From JAWKUK01 sp964402175 (GTDB lineage Bacteria > Planctomycetota > UBA1135 > GCA-002686595): a stretch of DNA of 64,000 nt. Below, one piece after another: positions 7,808-16,586 of this stretch. The stretch is from assembly GCA_964402175.1 (NCBI GenBank), contig CAYOBN010000009.1, positions 1 through 64,000 of the forward strand. The letters are read 5' to 3'. Position numbers and translations under genes: made by a program. How positions within the stretch are numbered: the first letter of the stretch is position 1; each line of letters opens with the position of its first letter. The notes below the pieces were generated by a model that was given only the letters and a program-made list of their open reading frames with translations, ran no database searches and had not been told where the DNA came from.

Positions 7808-8953
7808 TCAGCGCACCTTGAGCAGCGCGAGGCTCGCCGTCGCACACACGGCGGCGACGATCCACGCACGGACGACGACGGTGACTTCGTGCCACGGCTT
7901 CGGCCCTGGGCGGAAGATCCCGCCTTTGAGCTGCAATCCGTGGTGCACGGGCGCCATCGTGAAGATGCGCTTGCCGCCCGAGCGTTTGTACCAAAAGCGC
8001 TGGAGCCAACTCGAACCGAGTTCCAGGAAGAAAACCGCGCCGAGCAACGGCAGCACCAGCTCCTGTTTCGCCACGAGCGCCATCCAGCCGAGCAAGCCGC
8101 CGATCGGCAGCGAGCCGGAGTCGCCCATGAACACACTCGCGGGGAACGCATTGAACCAGAGGAAGCCCAGCACGGAACCGACGAGCGCCGCGCCGACGAC
8201 GGCCATCTCGGCGGCCTCGGGCACGTAGGGCAGATTCAAGTACTCGGTCCAGTCCGAGCGCCCGGTGACGTAACAGAACACCGCGAGCGCGCCGCCCGAG
8301 GCCACGGTACAGCCCGCGAGCAGCCCGTCCATCCCATCGGTGATGTTCGTCGCGTTGGCAGTGCCGGCGAGCACGAGCCAGCCCAGCACGATGAAAGCCA
8401 GGCAACCTAGCAGCGACTCACCGAGCGGGAACGCGACGTCCTTGAAGAACGGCGGGTGCAGCTCGAGGAGGGAATACCGCCCCGAGGCCCGCGCGTACCA
8501 GACGAGGGTGCCGACACACGCGACCGCGACGATCGTCTGCCCGAGGAGCTTCGAGCGCTCGGAGAGGCCGCGGCTCTTCTCGACCGTGAGCTTCTGGTAG
8601 TCGTCGACGAACCCGACCGCCGCCATACCCGCGACGGCGACCATCGCGATGAGCACCGCGACGTTGCCGAGGTCCGCCCACGCGAGGATCCCCACGAGCA
8701 GCGCCGTCACGAGGAAGCTGCCGCCCATCGTGGTCGTCTCGTGTTTGCCCATGCGCTGCGAGAGCTCAGCGAGCTCGCGCGCAGCGGTCTTCGTGACGTC
8801 CTCGCCGACGCGATGGCGCCGCAGCCAGCGGATCGTGGGGCCGCCCAGCGCGAGCGCCACCGCGAACGACGTCAGCGCGGCCATCGCCGCCCGGAACGAG
8901 ATGTACTCGAACAGGCTCGTGCCGAAGAGGCGCGCGCAGAGGTCCGCCAGCAT
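7808..8953 (-). CDS. mraY: Phospho-MurNAc-pentapeptide transferase MraY
   Basis: MraY transfers phospho-MurNAc-pentapeptide to undecaprenyl phosphate, producing lipid I in the inner membrane. The 381-residue protein has about ten membrane segments and the family signatures GFVDDYQK, NATNITDGMDGLLAG and FMGDSGSLPIGG with the catalytic aspartates. The C-terminal loop reads MAPVHHGLQLKG: the normal triple-histidine motif has only two histidines (His337, His338) followed by Gly339. The ATG shares one base with the murF stop (TGATG), so the two are translationally coupled. The C-terminus ends in LLKVR, like the E. coli enzyme. Confidence 0.95.
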   Translation of the reverse strand: MLADLCARLFGTSLFEYISFRAAMAALTSFAVALALGGPTIRWLRRHRVGEDVTKTAARELAELSQRMGKHETTTMGGSFLVTALLVGILAWADLGNVAVLIAMVAVAGMAAVGFVDDYQKLTVEKSRGLSERSKLLGQTIVAVACVGTLVWYARASGRYSLLELHPPFFKDVAFPLGESLLGCLAFIVLGWLVLAGTANATNITDGMDGLLAGCTVASGGALAVFCYVTGRSDWTEYLNLPYVPEAAEMAVVGAALVGSVLGFLWFNAFPASVFMGDSGSLPIGGLLGWMALVAKQELVLPLLGAVFFLELGSSWLQRFWYKRSGGKRIFTMAPVHHGLQLKGGIFRPGPKPWHEVTVVVRAWIVAAVCATASLALLKVR

Positions 8954-10431
8954 CAGACGCCTCGCCGCGCGTGGATCGCGCCCAGTAGGGCCTCGGCGAC
9001 GCGCTCGAGGCGCGCCGCGCGGCTGGCTTTGACGAGCACGACGTCACCGGGCGCGACGAGCGCCGACAGCGCGCCGACGGCTTCGTCGACATCGCGCGCT
9101 TCGATCAAGTTCGCCTCGGCGAGCCCCGCAGCGCGGGCCGCGCGCGCCGTCGGCCGGGGCAGCTCCCCCACCGTGACGAGCACGTCCACCGCGCCCGCGG
9201 CGGACTCACCGAGCTCATAGTGCAAGCGCTCGCTCGACGCGCCGAGCTCGAGCATCCCGCCGAAGACGAAGATGCGGCGCCGCGCGGGCACGCTGCGCAG
9301 GACCGCGAGGCCTGCGCGCACCGAGTCCGGATTCGCGTTGTAGCTGTCGTCGAGGAACGTCACCCCGCCCGCAGCGAGGCGCTGCATCCGGCCGCGCACG
9401 GGCGCGAGGCGCGGGAGGCCCGCGAGCAGCCGCTCCAGCGGATATCCGAGCCCGAGCGCCATGGCGAGCGCTGCGCCGACGTTGCGCGCGGCATGCCCAC
9501 CGAGCAGAGGCACCGTCACTTGACGCTCGCCACCGACGAGCGGGCCGCGCAGCAGGAAGCTGGTGCCCTCTTCGTGCAGCCAAGCTCCGGCGGCGACGAC
9601 ATCGGCGCCATCGCGCTCGCCGAAGGTCACGACGCGGCCCGCGGTGCGCGCCGCGAGCTGGTCGCGGTACTTGTCGTCGTGCGGCAGCACACAGATGCCG
9701 CCGGGGGGCACCGAGGCCGGCAGCGCGCCCTTCTCGCGCGCGATGCCGTCCTGCGAGCCGAGCCCTTCGAGGTGCGCGAGCCCGATGCCCGTCACGATGC
9801 AATCGGTCGGCTGGGCGATCTCGCAGAGCGCTGCGATCTCGCCATGGTGGTTCGTGCCGATCTCGAGCACGAGCGCTTGGGCGTCCGCGCGTGCATCGAG
9901 CAGCGTGCGCGGCACGCCGATGGCGTTGTTGAAGGACGCTGGGCTCTTGGCGACGATCGCGACCTCACTGAGCAGGGTCGCGAGGGTCTCTTTCGTCGAG
10001 GTCTTGCCGCTCGAGCCCGTGATCCCGATGACGGGCCCGCGGAAGCGACCGCGGCGCCAACGAGCCAGGTCCGCGAGGGCGCGCAGCGGATCGACGACGA
10101 GCGCGACCGCAGCGGCGCCGGCGGAGATGCGGCGCACCTCGGCGACGAGGGTGTCGGTCGCGGCATCACCCGGCGTGCCGCGCAGCAGGACCGCGCGCGC
10201 GCCGCGCTTGACGGCGTCCAGCGCGAACAGGTTGCCATCGTGGCGTTCGCCGGAGAGTGCAACGAAGAGCGCGTCTCCCGCCAACGTGCGTGAGTCGGTC
10301 GATACACCGGAGAGGGTCCGTTCGCGCTCTCCCGAGACGTACGCCGCGCCGGTCGCGTCGAGCACGTCGCCGAACGAGAGGGTCGGGGGCACGCCGACAG
10401 CGTCGGCGGCGCTCGGTTCCATGGCACTCAT
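8953..10431 (-). CDS. murF: UDP-MurNAc-tripeptide--D-Ala-D-Ala ligase MurF
   Basis: MurF attaches D-Ala-D-Ala to UDP-MurNAc-tripeptide using ATP, completing the cytoplasmic pentapeptide precursor. The 492-residue product has the N-terminal MurF/MurE-type domain (GVSTDSRTLAGDALFVAL), the ATP loop GITGSSGKTSTKE, EIGTNHHGEIAAL and GLAHLEGLGS in the central domain, and DSYNANPDSVRAGL in the C-terminal domain. Length is normal for the family. Its ATG overlaps the murE stop (ATGA) and its stop overlaps the mraY start, so all three are probably coupled. A second ATG three codons downstream is an alternative start. Confidence 0.94.
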   Translation of the reverse strand: MSAMEPSAADAVGVPPTLSFGDVLDATGAAYVSGERERTLSGVSTDSRTLAGDALFVALSGERHDGNLFALDAVKRGARAVLLRGTPGDAATDTLVAEVRRISAGAAAVALVVDPLRALADLARWRRGRFRGPVIGITGSSGKTSTKETLATLLSEVAIVAKSPASFNNAIGVPRTLLDARADAQALVLEIGTNHHGEIAALCEIAQPTDCIVTGIGLAHLEGLGSQDGIAREKGALPASVPPGGICVLPHDDKYRDQLAARTAGRVVTFGERDGADVVAAGAWLHEEGTSFLLRGPLVGGERQVTVPLLGGHAARNVGAALAMALGLGYPLERLLAGLPRLAPVRGRMQRLAAGGVTFLDDSYNANPDSVRAGLAVLRSVPARRRIFVFGGMLELGASSERLHYELGESAAGAVDVLVTVGELPRPTARAARAAGLAEANLIEARDVDEAVGALSALVAPGDVVLVKASRAARLERVAEALLGAIHARRGV

Positions 10432-11990
10432 CCGCGCACCTCCGCACGTTCGCGACCCCGGAGCACCGCGAGGGCTTCGACGCGGTCGTCGAAGGGCAGC
10501 ACCTCGGCGCCGATGGTCTGGGTGTTCTCGTGACCCTTGCCCGCGATCAGCACGACGTCGCCGCGGCGCGCATGTTCGAGCGCGCGCTGGATCGCCTCGC
10601 GCCGATCGACTTCGACGAGGTACCGGCAGCCGCTCGCATCGAATCCGGCGAGGATCTCGTCGATGATCACGCGCGGACTCTCGCTGCGCGGGTTGTCGCT
10701 CGTCACGACGGCGAGGTCTGCCAGGCGCGCCGCGATCGCCCCCATCTCGGGTCGTTTGCCGCGATCGCGATCGCCGCCGCAGCCGAAGACGACGATCAGA
10801 CGGCCAGCGGTGCCCGCGAGCTCGCTGCGCAGGGTCGTGAGGACACGCTCCAGCGCGTCGGGGCTGTGGGCGTAGTCGACGAGGACGTCGAAGCCGTCGG
10901 CGCCGTCGCTCACGGGCTCGAGCCGGCCTGGGGCCGCCGTCGCCCGTTCGAGCCCTGCGAGCACCCGGTCCACGTCGGCGCCGAGCGCGCGCGCGAGGCC
11001 CGCCGAAGCGAGCGCATTCTCGACGTTGTGCGCGCCGCGCAGGGGCAGCGTAAGCGCGTGGTCGAAGCCGAGCCCGACGAGCTTGAGCCGCGCGCCGCGC
11101 CGATCGAACGTCACGTCGCGTGCGAGGAGGTCCGCGCGGCCCCGCGTACCGTACGTCACGAGCGACGCGCCGCGCGCCGTCGCCGCCGAAGCCATGACCT
11201 CCCAGGCTTCGTCGTCACGGTTGAGGACCGCCACGCCGTCCGGACCGAGCTCCGTGAAGAGCAGCGCCTTGGCCCGCGCATAACGCTCCATCGTGCCGTG
11301 GTAGTCGAGGTGCTCGCGCGTCAGGTTCGTGAACGCCGCCGCGCGGAGGTGAGTGCCCGCGAGGCGTCGCTGTACGAGCGCGTGGGAGCTCGCCTCCATC
11401 ACGACCGCATCGCCGCCCGCAGCGAGGTGGCGCGCCATGAGCTGCTGCAGCACTGGCGCATCGGGCGTCGTGTGGCTCGCATCGACGTGCACCGTGCCTG
11501 CGCGCGACGCGAGGCGATGCCCCGCGGTCCCGAGCACCGCCGTCCGACGTCCCGCGCGGTCGAGGAGCTGCGCCGTGATGTGGGCCACCGTCGTCTTGCC
11601 GTTCGTGCCCGTGACGGCGGCGACGGCGAGCGATCGCGACGGGTCGCCTTCGACGCGGCTGGCGGCCCGACCGAGCGCTTCACGCGGCTCGGGGTGGACC
11701 CAAACGGCGCGGAGCCCCGAGCCGAGCGCGGGGAGCTCCGCGAGCTCGCGCGGGTCTCCGACGAGCACGCTCGTCGCGCCGCGGCGCAGCGCGTCGCTCG
11801 CGTGCAACACGCCGCGCGCAGCGAGCCCCACGAGCGCCGCGAAGAGCGCGCCATCGGTGGCACGGCGTGAGTCCAGAGCGACCGCAGAGACTCGCGTCTC
11901 CGGATCACCGTGCACGACACCGCCGAAGTCCGACGCCAATGCGCCGAGGGTCGGAGCGGCGCTGCGCATCGCTGTCTGTGTGTCCTTCAT
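10428..11990 (-). CDS. murE: UDP-MurNAc-L-Ala-D-Glu--meso-diaminopimelate ligase MurE
   Basis: MurE adds the third amino acid of the stem peptide. The 520-residue product has VSAVALDSRRATDGALFAAL in the N-terminal domain, the ATP loop VTGTNGKTTVAHI, EASSHAL, NLTREHLDYHGTME, and the specificity motif DNPR at residues 432-435. In characterised MurE enzymes DNPR selects meso-diaminopimelate rather than lysine, so the wall is predicted to be of the meso-DAP type. The ATG at 11990 overlaps the PBP stop by four bases (ATGA), which fixes the start; sequence upstream of it belongs to the PBP gene in another frame. Confidence 0.95.
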   Translation of the reverse strand: MKDTQTAMRSAAPTLGALASDFGGVVHGDPETRVSAVALDSRRATDGALFAALVGLAARGVLHASDALRRGATSVLVGDPRELAELPALGSGLRAVWVHPEPREALGRAASRVEGDPSRSLAVAAVTGTNGKTTVAHITAQLLDRAGRRTAVLGTAGHRLASRAGTVHVDASHTTPDAPVLQQLMARHLAAGGDAVVMEASSHALVQRRLAGTHLRAAAFTNLTREHLDYHGTMERYARAKALLFTELGPDGVAVLNRDDEAWEVMASAATARGASLVTYGTRGRADLLARDVTFDRRGARLKLVGLGFDHALTLPLRGAHNVENALASAGLARALGADVDRVLAGLERATAAPGRLEPVSDGADGFDVLVDYAHSPDALERVLTTLRSELAGTAGRLIVVFGCGGDRDRGKRPEMGAIAARLADLAVVTSDNPRSESPRVIIDEILAGFDASGCRYLVEVDRREAIQRALEHARRGDVVLIAGKGHENTQTIGAEVLPFDDRVEALAVLRGRERAEVRG

Positions 11991-14641
11991 CGTGCCCCCC
12001 CTGTCGAGCGCGGATCGACGGCCCACGGCATCTCGAAGCCCGAGAAGCTCCCCGGGACGAGGTCCGTGAGCTCCGCGTCCGCCCCATCTCCGTCGACCTG
12101 GCCGTGTTTGCGCGGTAGGCCGAGCGCCCGCCGCAGCACCGCGATCGCGGTCGGTCCCGCGACCATCGAACCGAACTTCTCGGGTCCGGTCGGGTCGTCG
12201 ACGACGATCAGCACCATGAGCTCGCGCCCGTCGTGTGTGCGCCCGACGGCGCACATCGACGAGGTGTAACAGGTCTGCCGTTTGCGGTCGAAGTGCTCGC
12301 GCTGCGTCGCGAGTTGGCGCCGCTCCTGCTTCGACATCCGCGTCTGGTTCGCGGCGTGCTCAGCGAGGGCTGGCAGCTCGACGTGGAGACACATCTCCGA
12401 CGGCACCTTCTCGGTCGTGCCCGTCTTGGTGCCGATCCACGCGAGGTCCGGGTGCATGCGCGGATGCGCGAGTCTGTCGCCCGTGCCGATCGTCGCGCCG
12501 AGGTTCATCATCGCACGCACTTCGTCGCACGCGCGCTGCGAGAGCACGCGCCGGCCCGGTTCGACCTCGAGCGCCCAGAGGTCAGCGCCCTGCTCGACCC
12601 CGGAGACGAGCCGCAGCGGTCGGCGCACACCGCCGCGCACGAGGGTCGCGAGCGCCTCGGCGTGCTGCCACAGCGTGACCCCGACCTCGTGTCCAAAGCT
12701 GACCGAGGCGTGTGTGTACGCGGTGCTCCAACCGCCGTCGAAGCGGCGCTCGAGGGGCGTCAGGTGCCCGGCCATCTCCGGGCCCATCCCTGCGTCCGGC
12801 GCGCTGCCGTATCCCAGGTCGACGAGCGCCCCACGCAGCACCGCGGCGGGCACCCGCAGGCCGATCTGAACGAGCACCGCGTTGCACGAATGCGCCAGGC
12901 CTTCGGCGGCGGTGACCTCGCTGGCCTCGGGCGCGCCTTCCGCTTCGCGGATGACGCGCGTGCTGCCCTTCACGCGGAAGGTGCTGCGCGCGTACGTCGG
13001 GAACACCGTCGCGGGGGTCACATAACCGCGATCGAGGGCGACCGCCATCACGATCGCCTTGAACGTCGACCCCGGCGTGAAGACGTGGCGCAGCGGGGCA
13101 AAGCCGCTGTAGGGGTAGCGGCTCGTGTAGTCGAGGCCCAGCACGTCGCCGGACTGCACATCGACGACGATGCCCATCGCCAGCGCCGCGCGGTTCTTCG
13201 AGAGCGCGTGCGCGAGCTCCGCGTGCAGCATCTCCTGCACGTGCGCGTCCAAGGTCGCCTGCACCCGCGGGACGTCCGCAGCGTCCTCTGCGCGCTCGTA
13301 GTAGTCCGGCAGTCGGCCGACCTTGCGCCACGCATCGCGGCGATCGCGCGCGACGCTGCGCAAGCGCCGCTCGTAGCCGCGCGAACGGTCGTCGAGCAGG
13401 CTGTCCCACGGGCCATCTTCGAGCTCGCGCTGCACCCGCAGCTCGAGTCCGCTCCAGGGACGCCATTCACGCTGCAGCTCCGAGGTGTACGCGTCGACCG
13501 GGTCCGCGGGATCCTCCCACGGCAGCAGGTACGGGCGCTCGTCGCGTGTGCGCAGCGCGACACGCCGAGCGGTGCCGGGATCGAGCACGCTCCAGTGGCC
13601 GAGCACCGCGAATGCGTCCTCGGGCGTCGTCACGACGCGCTCCGGCGTCGGCGCCGCGGGCAGACCACCGGGCCGCGTCGGATGCTTGCGCTCGAGCCGC
13701 GAGTGCAGCGTCGCTTGCCACGGGGACACGACCTCCTTGACGAAGAGCTGCGCGAGCGTGTGCGCGCGGCCCGCATCGATGCGCCGGGCGACGACACGGA
13801 AGCGTGTCGGCATGAGCTCCGCCCAGAGCGCGTCGTGCAGCGCGCCGCGCAGCTCGAGGCCGCGCAGACCCTCGAACCCTGCGCGGGCCGCTTCGGGCAG
13901 CGCGGCGAGCGCCGCGGCCTCGCCGCCGACGACCCGCAGGAGCTCGTCCAGGATGCGCCGCGTCCAGCGCTCGGGCCGCTTGGCGCCGTCGAGGCCGAAA
14001 TGGCGCACCCGCTCGCGGTCAGCGAGGGCGACCGCCGGTTGCCACGCGAGGGTGAAGCGCCCGGGGTCACCGCCCGTGAGCGGTACGAGCTCGAAGCCCT
14101 CGACCGACACGTCGGGGCGCGCGAGGTCAGGCGCCGCTTTGCCCGTCGCGAGCCAATCGCGCGCGCGCTCGACCGCGGCCCCTTCGAGCGCGAGCAGGCG
14201 CGGCTCGGTGACCTCCAGCCAGCCCGCGGCGGGGCCCGTGCGGAACGACTCGGGCATCAGCCGCGCGAGCACCTCCTCGAGCGGCTCACCGAGCACACCC
14301 GCGACCTCTTCGGCGATGCGCAGCGGCGTGTGCGAGCGCCACAGCGCGCGCGGCGAGACCGTCAGGTCGAAGCACTCGACCGAGAGCGCGAGCGGTCGGC
14401 CCGCGCGATCGACGAGCTCGAAGCCCGGCCACGGGGCGCGGTCGCCCTTCGTCGCGCTCGGCTGTTCACCGGCGCCGACGGTGTGGATCCACACGGCTTT
14501 GCCCGCGACGGCCGTCAGCACGAGCCCGATGAGCGCGTACGCCGCGAACGGGCGTAAACCCGATGCTGCGAGCGCGGGGTCCTCGCCCGCCCACGCATCC
14601 ATCAGCGCCACAGGCTGCGCGCCGCTGTACCGATCGCTCAT
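11987..14641 (-). CDS. ftsI: Class B penicillin-binding protein (FtsI/PBP2-like transpeptidase)
   Basis: This 884-residue protein is the predicted cell-division transpeptidase that cross-links stem peptides. It has a single membrane segment (about residues 30-50), a very long non-catalytic pedestal (about 55-480) and a C-terminal transpeptidase domain with all three catalytic boxes: STFK with the nucleophile Ser525, SCN at 585-587 and KTGT at 739-742. No PASTA domains are seen. Typical FtsI proteins have 550-700 residues, so the extra length lies mainly in the pedestal. It follows the ftsL-like gene and is coupled to murE by an ATGA overlap, the classic dcw position of ftsI. FtsI is preferred over PBP2 because of position rather than sequence. 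Confidence 0.9.
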   Translation of the reverse strand: MSDRYSGAQPVALMDAWAGEDPALAASGLRPFAAYALIGLVLTAVAGKAVWIHTVGAGEQPSATKGDRAPWPGFELVDRAGRPLALSVECFDLTVSPRALWRSHTPLRIAEEVAGVLGEPLEEVLARLMPESFRTGPAAGWLEVTEPRLLALEGAAVERARDWLATGKAAPDLARPDVSVEGFELVPLTGGDPGRFTLAWQPAVALADRERVRHFGLDGAKRPERWTRRILDELLRVVGGEAAALAALPEAARAGFEGLRGLELRGALHDALWAELMPTRFRVVARRIDAGRAHTLAQLFVKEVVSPWQATLHSRLERKHPTRPGGLPAAPTPERVVTTPEDAFAVLGHWSVLDPGTARRVALRTRDERPYLLPWEDPADPVDAYTSELQREWRPWSGLELRVQRELEDGPWDSLLDDRSRGYERRLRSVARDRRDAWRKVGRLPDYYERAEDAADVPRVQATLDAHVQEMLHAELAHALSKNRAALAMGIVVDVQSGDVLGLDYTSRYPYSGFAPLRHVFTPGSTFKAIVMAVALDRGYVTPATVFPTYARSTFRVKGSTRVIREAEGAPEASEVTAAEGLAHSCNAVLVQIGLRVPAAVLRGALVDLGYGSAPDAGMGPEMAGHLTPLERRFDGGWSTAYTHASVSFGHEVGVTLWQHAEALATLVRGGVRRPLRLVSGVEQGADLWALEVEPGRRVLSQRACDEVRAMMNLGATIGTGDRLAHPRMHPDLAWIGTKTGTTEKVPSEMCLHVELPALAEHAANQTRMSKQERRQLATQREHFDRKRQTCYTSSMCAVGRTHDGRELMVLIVVDDPTGPEKFGSMVAGPTAIAVLRRALGLPRKHGQVDGDGADAELTDLVPGSFSGFEMPWAVDPRSTGGAR

Positions 14642-14660
14642 GGTCCCCCCCCCTCGGAGG

Positions 14661-14945
14661 TCATCGCTGGGTCTTCTCCGCGCCAGGCGCGGGTGTGCGT
14701 CGATTCTCGAAAGCCTCTACGTCGAATTCAAATCGCAAAGCCGCCGCCCGCAGCGCGGTCGCACGGCGTTCGTTCCATTCCGCTTCGCGCTGCAGGCCAT
14801 CGAGGCGCGCGGCGAGGGCGTAGTTGTCCGCCTGCACGAACGCGGTGCGCAGGCCGAGGGTCAGAGCGAGCGCGCTGGCGGCGAGGCCGAGCACGGCGCG
14901 GGCGCCCGAACGGGCGTGGTTCCTCGGGGTGTGCGTCGGCGTCAC
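14661..14945 (-). CDS. ftsL: FtsL-like division protein
   Basis: The 94-residue product starts with a GTG that overlaps the rsmH stop by four bases (GTGA). It has a basic N-terminus, one transmembrane segment at about residues 17-35, and then a charged helix rich in Leu, Glu and Arg (about 38-80) that looks like a short coiled coil. Small size, topology and position between rsmH and the penicillin-binding protein match FtsL, the bitopic divisome protein that partners FtsB and activates FtsWI. FtsL sequences are too divergent for a residue-level match, so the call rests on topology and gene order. It ends 19 bases before the PBP start. Confidence 0.75.
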   Translation of the reverse strand: MTPTHTPRNHARSGARAVLGLAASALALTLGLRTAFVQADNYALAARLDGLQREAEWNERRATALRAAALRFEFDVEAFENRRTPAPGAEKTQR

Positions 14946-15916
14946 GGCTGGGTCTCCTCGGTGCGGGTGCGGACCGCGGCGCGCACCTTCGCGGAGCGCG
15001 CACGGGGGTTCGAGCGGACTTCTTCGGGGCGCGCCTCGAGGGGCGTGCGCGTGAGCAATTCGAAGGCGCCGGCGCGGCTCCGGTCGGCCAGGAAGCGCTT
15101 CACGACGGCGTCTTCGCCGGAGTGGAAGCTGATCACGCACAGGACGCCGCCGTCGGCGAGGTGCTCTTCCGCCAGGGCGAGGCCCGCGCGCAGCTCGGCG
15201 TCCTCTTCGTTGACAGCTCGCCGCAGCGCTTGGAAGACCCGCGTCGCCGGGTGGATCGGGCCGCCGTGACCGAGCTCGCGCGCGATCAGGTCGGCGAGGG
15301 CGCGCGTGCGCCGGAAAGGCACCCGCCGGCGCGCCTCGACGATCGCCCGCGCGACGCGCCGCGAGGCGCGCTCGCCGCCTTCGTGGAAGAAGAGGTCCGC
15401 GAGGTCCTCCTCCGCCCACCCGTTGACGATGTCGGCGGCGGTCTGCTCGCGGCGCCGGTCCATGCGCATGTCGAGCGGGCCGTCCCACTGGAACGAGAAC
15501 CCGCGCTCGGCTTCGTCGAGCTGCAGCGAGCTCGCGCCGACGTCCATGAGCCAACCGACCGGGCGGCTGTCGAGCGCCGCGACCTCGGGGCCGAGCCCCG
15601 AGATCCGGCTGCGCACGACGCGCACCCGGTCGTGGAAGGGCCCGAGGCGCCCCCCGGCGAGCGCCAGGATCGAATCATCTTGATCCGACCCCAGCACCCG
15701 GATCTCCGGAAGGCGCCCGAGCAAGAGTGCTGAGTGCCCCCCGGCACCCAGCGTCGCGTCCACGATCCAGCCGCGGAGTTCAGGCCCGCGCCGTCCACCC
15801 CCCAGCAGACGGGCGACCTCTTCCGCGAGGACCGGGACGTGCACCTCTCCCGGGTCGGTCACGCAGGACCTCCCCGAGTCGACTCGAGCAAAGCTGGCTG
15901 TGCCCCTCGCCACCAT
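14942..15916 (-). CDS. rsmH: 16S rRNA (cytosine-1402-N4)-methyltransferase RsmH (MraW)
   Basis: RsmH methylates N4 of C1402 in the 16S rRNA decoding centre using S-adenosylmethionine. The 324-residue protein has HVPVLAEEV at the start of the conserved domain, the SAM-binding loop DATLGAGGHS, GSDQDDSILAL, DVGASSLQLDEAERGFSF, DMRMD, a helical insertion, and the C-terminal VISFHSGEDAVVKRF. These match the RsmH family; the second motif reads DVGASS where many homologues have DLGVSS. The ATG at 15916 lies one base after the mraZ stop; an internal GTG about 18 residues on is an alternative start. Confidence 0.95.
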   Translation of the reverse strand: MVARGTASFARVDSGRSCVTDPGEVHVPVLAEEVARLLGGGRRGPELRGWIVDATLGAGGHSALLLGRLPEIRVLGSDQDDSILALAGGRLGPFHDRVRVVRSRISGLGPEVAALDSRPVGWLMDVGASSLQLDEAERGFSFQWDGPLDMRMDRRREQTAADIVNGWAEEDLADLFFHEGGERASRRVARAIVEARRRVPFRRTRALADLIARELGHGGPIHPATRVFQALRRAVNEEDAELRAGLALAEEHLADGGVLCVISFHSGEDAVVKRFLADRSRAGAFELLTRTPLEARPEEVRSNPRARSAKVRAAVRTRTEETQP

Positions 15917-15917
15917 C

Positions 15918-16379
15918 TCAAGACGCTCCCTCCCGCGGGGCGCTGGGCCGGGGCGAGTACCGGCCGCGCTTGCGCGCCTGCCAGCGTTCGGCCGCCCAGA
16001 TCTCGACCCGGTTCGACGCGCCGAGCTCGACGACCTCTTCGCCGATGCCGCAGAGCTCGCGGAGCTCCTGCGGCAACAGCACGCGCCCGGAGGTGTCGAG
16101 CGACACCTCGGACACGTACTCGAAGAAGTCGCGTTGGTCGTCCACGTTGCTGCCGAGTTCGAGGGGGTTCTGTTCGAGGGGTTTCACCAGCACGTCGAAG
16201 TGCTCCGGCGTGGTCAGCAGGACGCAGTCCCCCGCCGGATGCGCGAAGAGGAAGGCCGTGCGGTTGCCCTCCGCGTCGCGCGGCAAGAGGTCCTGGAAGC
16301 GCTTGGCGAGGACGACCCGGTTCTTCTTGTCCACGGCGTGCGTGGAGATGCCGACGAACCGGGGGCCAGGGGCGGACAT
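15918..16379 (-). CDS. mraZ: Transcriptional regulator MraZ
   Basis: MraZ is an AbrB-like DNA-binding protein that normally represses its own dcw operon by binding repeats upstream of mraZ. The 153-residue product contains two SpoVT/AbrB-like half domains: ISTHAVDKKNRVVLAKRF with the conserved DxKxR pattern near residues 17-22, and VSEVSLDTSGRVLLPQEL near residues 90-107, followed by a conserved LGASNRVEIWAAERW. It is the first gene of the cluster. Three regularly spaced GTGGCAC repeats upstream are candidate binding sites. Confidence 0.95.
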   Translation of the reverse strand: MSAPGPRFVGISTHAVDKKNRVVLAKRFQDLLPRDAEGNRTAFLFAHPAGDCVLLTTPEHFDVLVKPLEQNPLELGSNVDDQRDFFEYVSEVSLDTSGRVLLPQELRELCGIGEEVVELGASNRVEIWAAERWQARKRGRYSPRPSAPREGAS

Positions 16380-16408
16380 GTGCGGTGCCCTCCCTCAACC
16401 CCTCGCGG

Positions 16409-16467
16409 GTGCCACTTCACTGGACTTCAGTGCCACTCCATGAGTCTTCCGTGCCACCGGAGCCACT
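16409..16467 (-). promoter_or_regulatory. Candidate MraZ operator: GTGGCAC repeats at 21-base spacing
   Basis: On the mraZ coding strand the heptamer GTGGCAC occurs exactly three times, at 16409-16415, 16430-16436 and 16451-16457, giving two spacings of exactly 21 bases (two helical turns). A related AGTGGCT follows at 16461-16467, nine bases further. Known MraZ boxes are direct repeats of a GTGGG-like core on one helical face just upstream of mraZ, so these repeats, 30-90 bases before the mraZ start, are the best operator candidate. The core sequence and longer spacing differ from the characterised form; binding is inferred. Confidence 0.55.
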
Positions 16468-16514
16468 GCAAGGACTCCTCGAAGATTCGTAAGTGCCCGC
16501 CAAACAAGGACTTA

Positions 16515-16537
16515 GGCGCGTGCCACCGGCACGCGCC
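16515..16537. terminator. Hairpin, possible terminator after the upstream minus-strand gene
   Basis: A perfect 10-base inverted repeat (GGCGCGTGCC / GGCACGCGCC) with a three-base loop lies 50 bases after the stop of the gene ending at 16587. On the minus strand it is followed by TAAGTCCTTGTTTGG, a weak T-rich tail. It would separate that gene from mraZ. It also contains a further GTGCCAC, so a regulatory role is possible. Confidence 0.45.
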
Positions 16538-16586
16538 CAAGTACTACCGCTGGGGCCTCACGGGCCCCCACCGGGGGTAGAAAACC

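Noticed and set aside
12233..14557. Plus-strand open frame of 774 codons across the penicillin-binding protein gene
   Set aside because: Shadow frame. The minus strand encodes STFK, SCN and KTG boxes in order.
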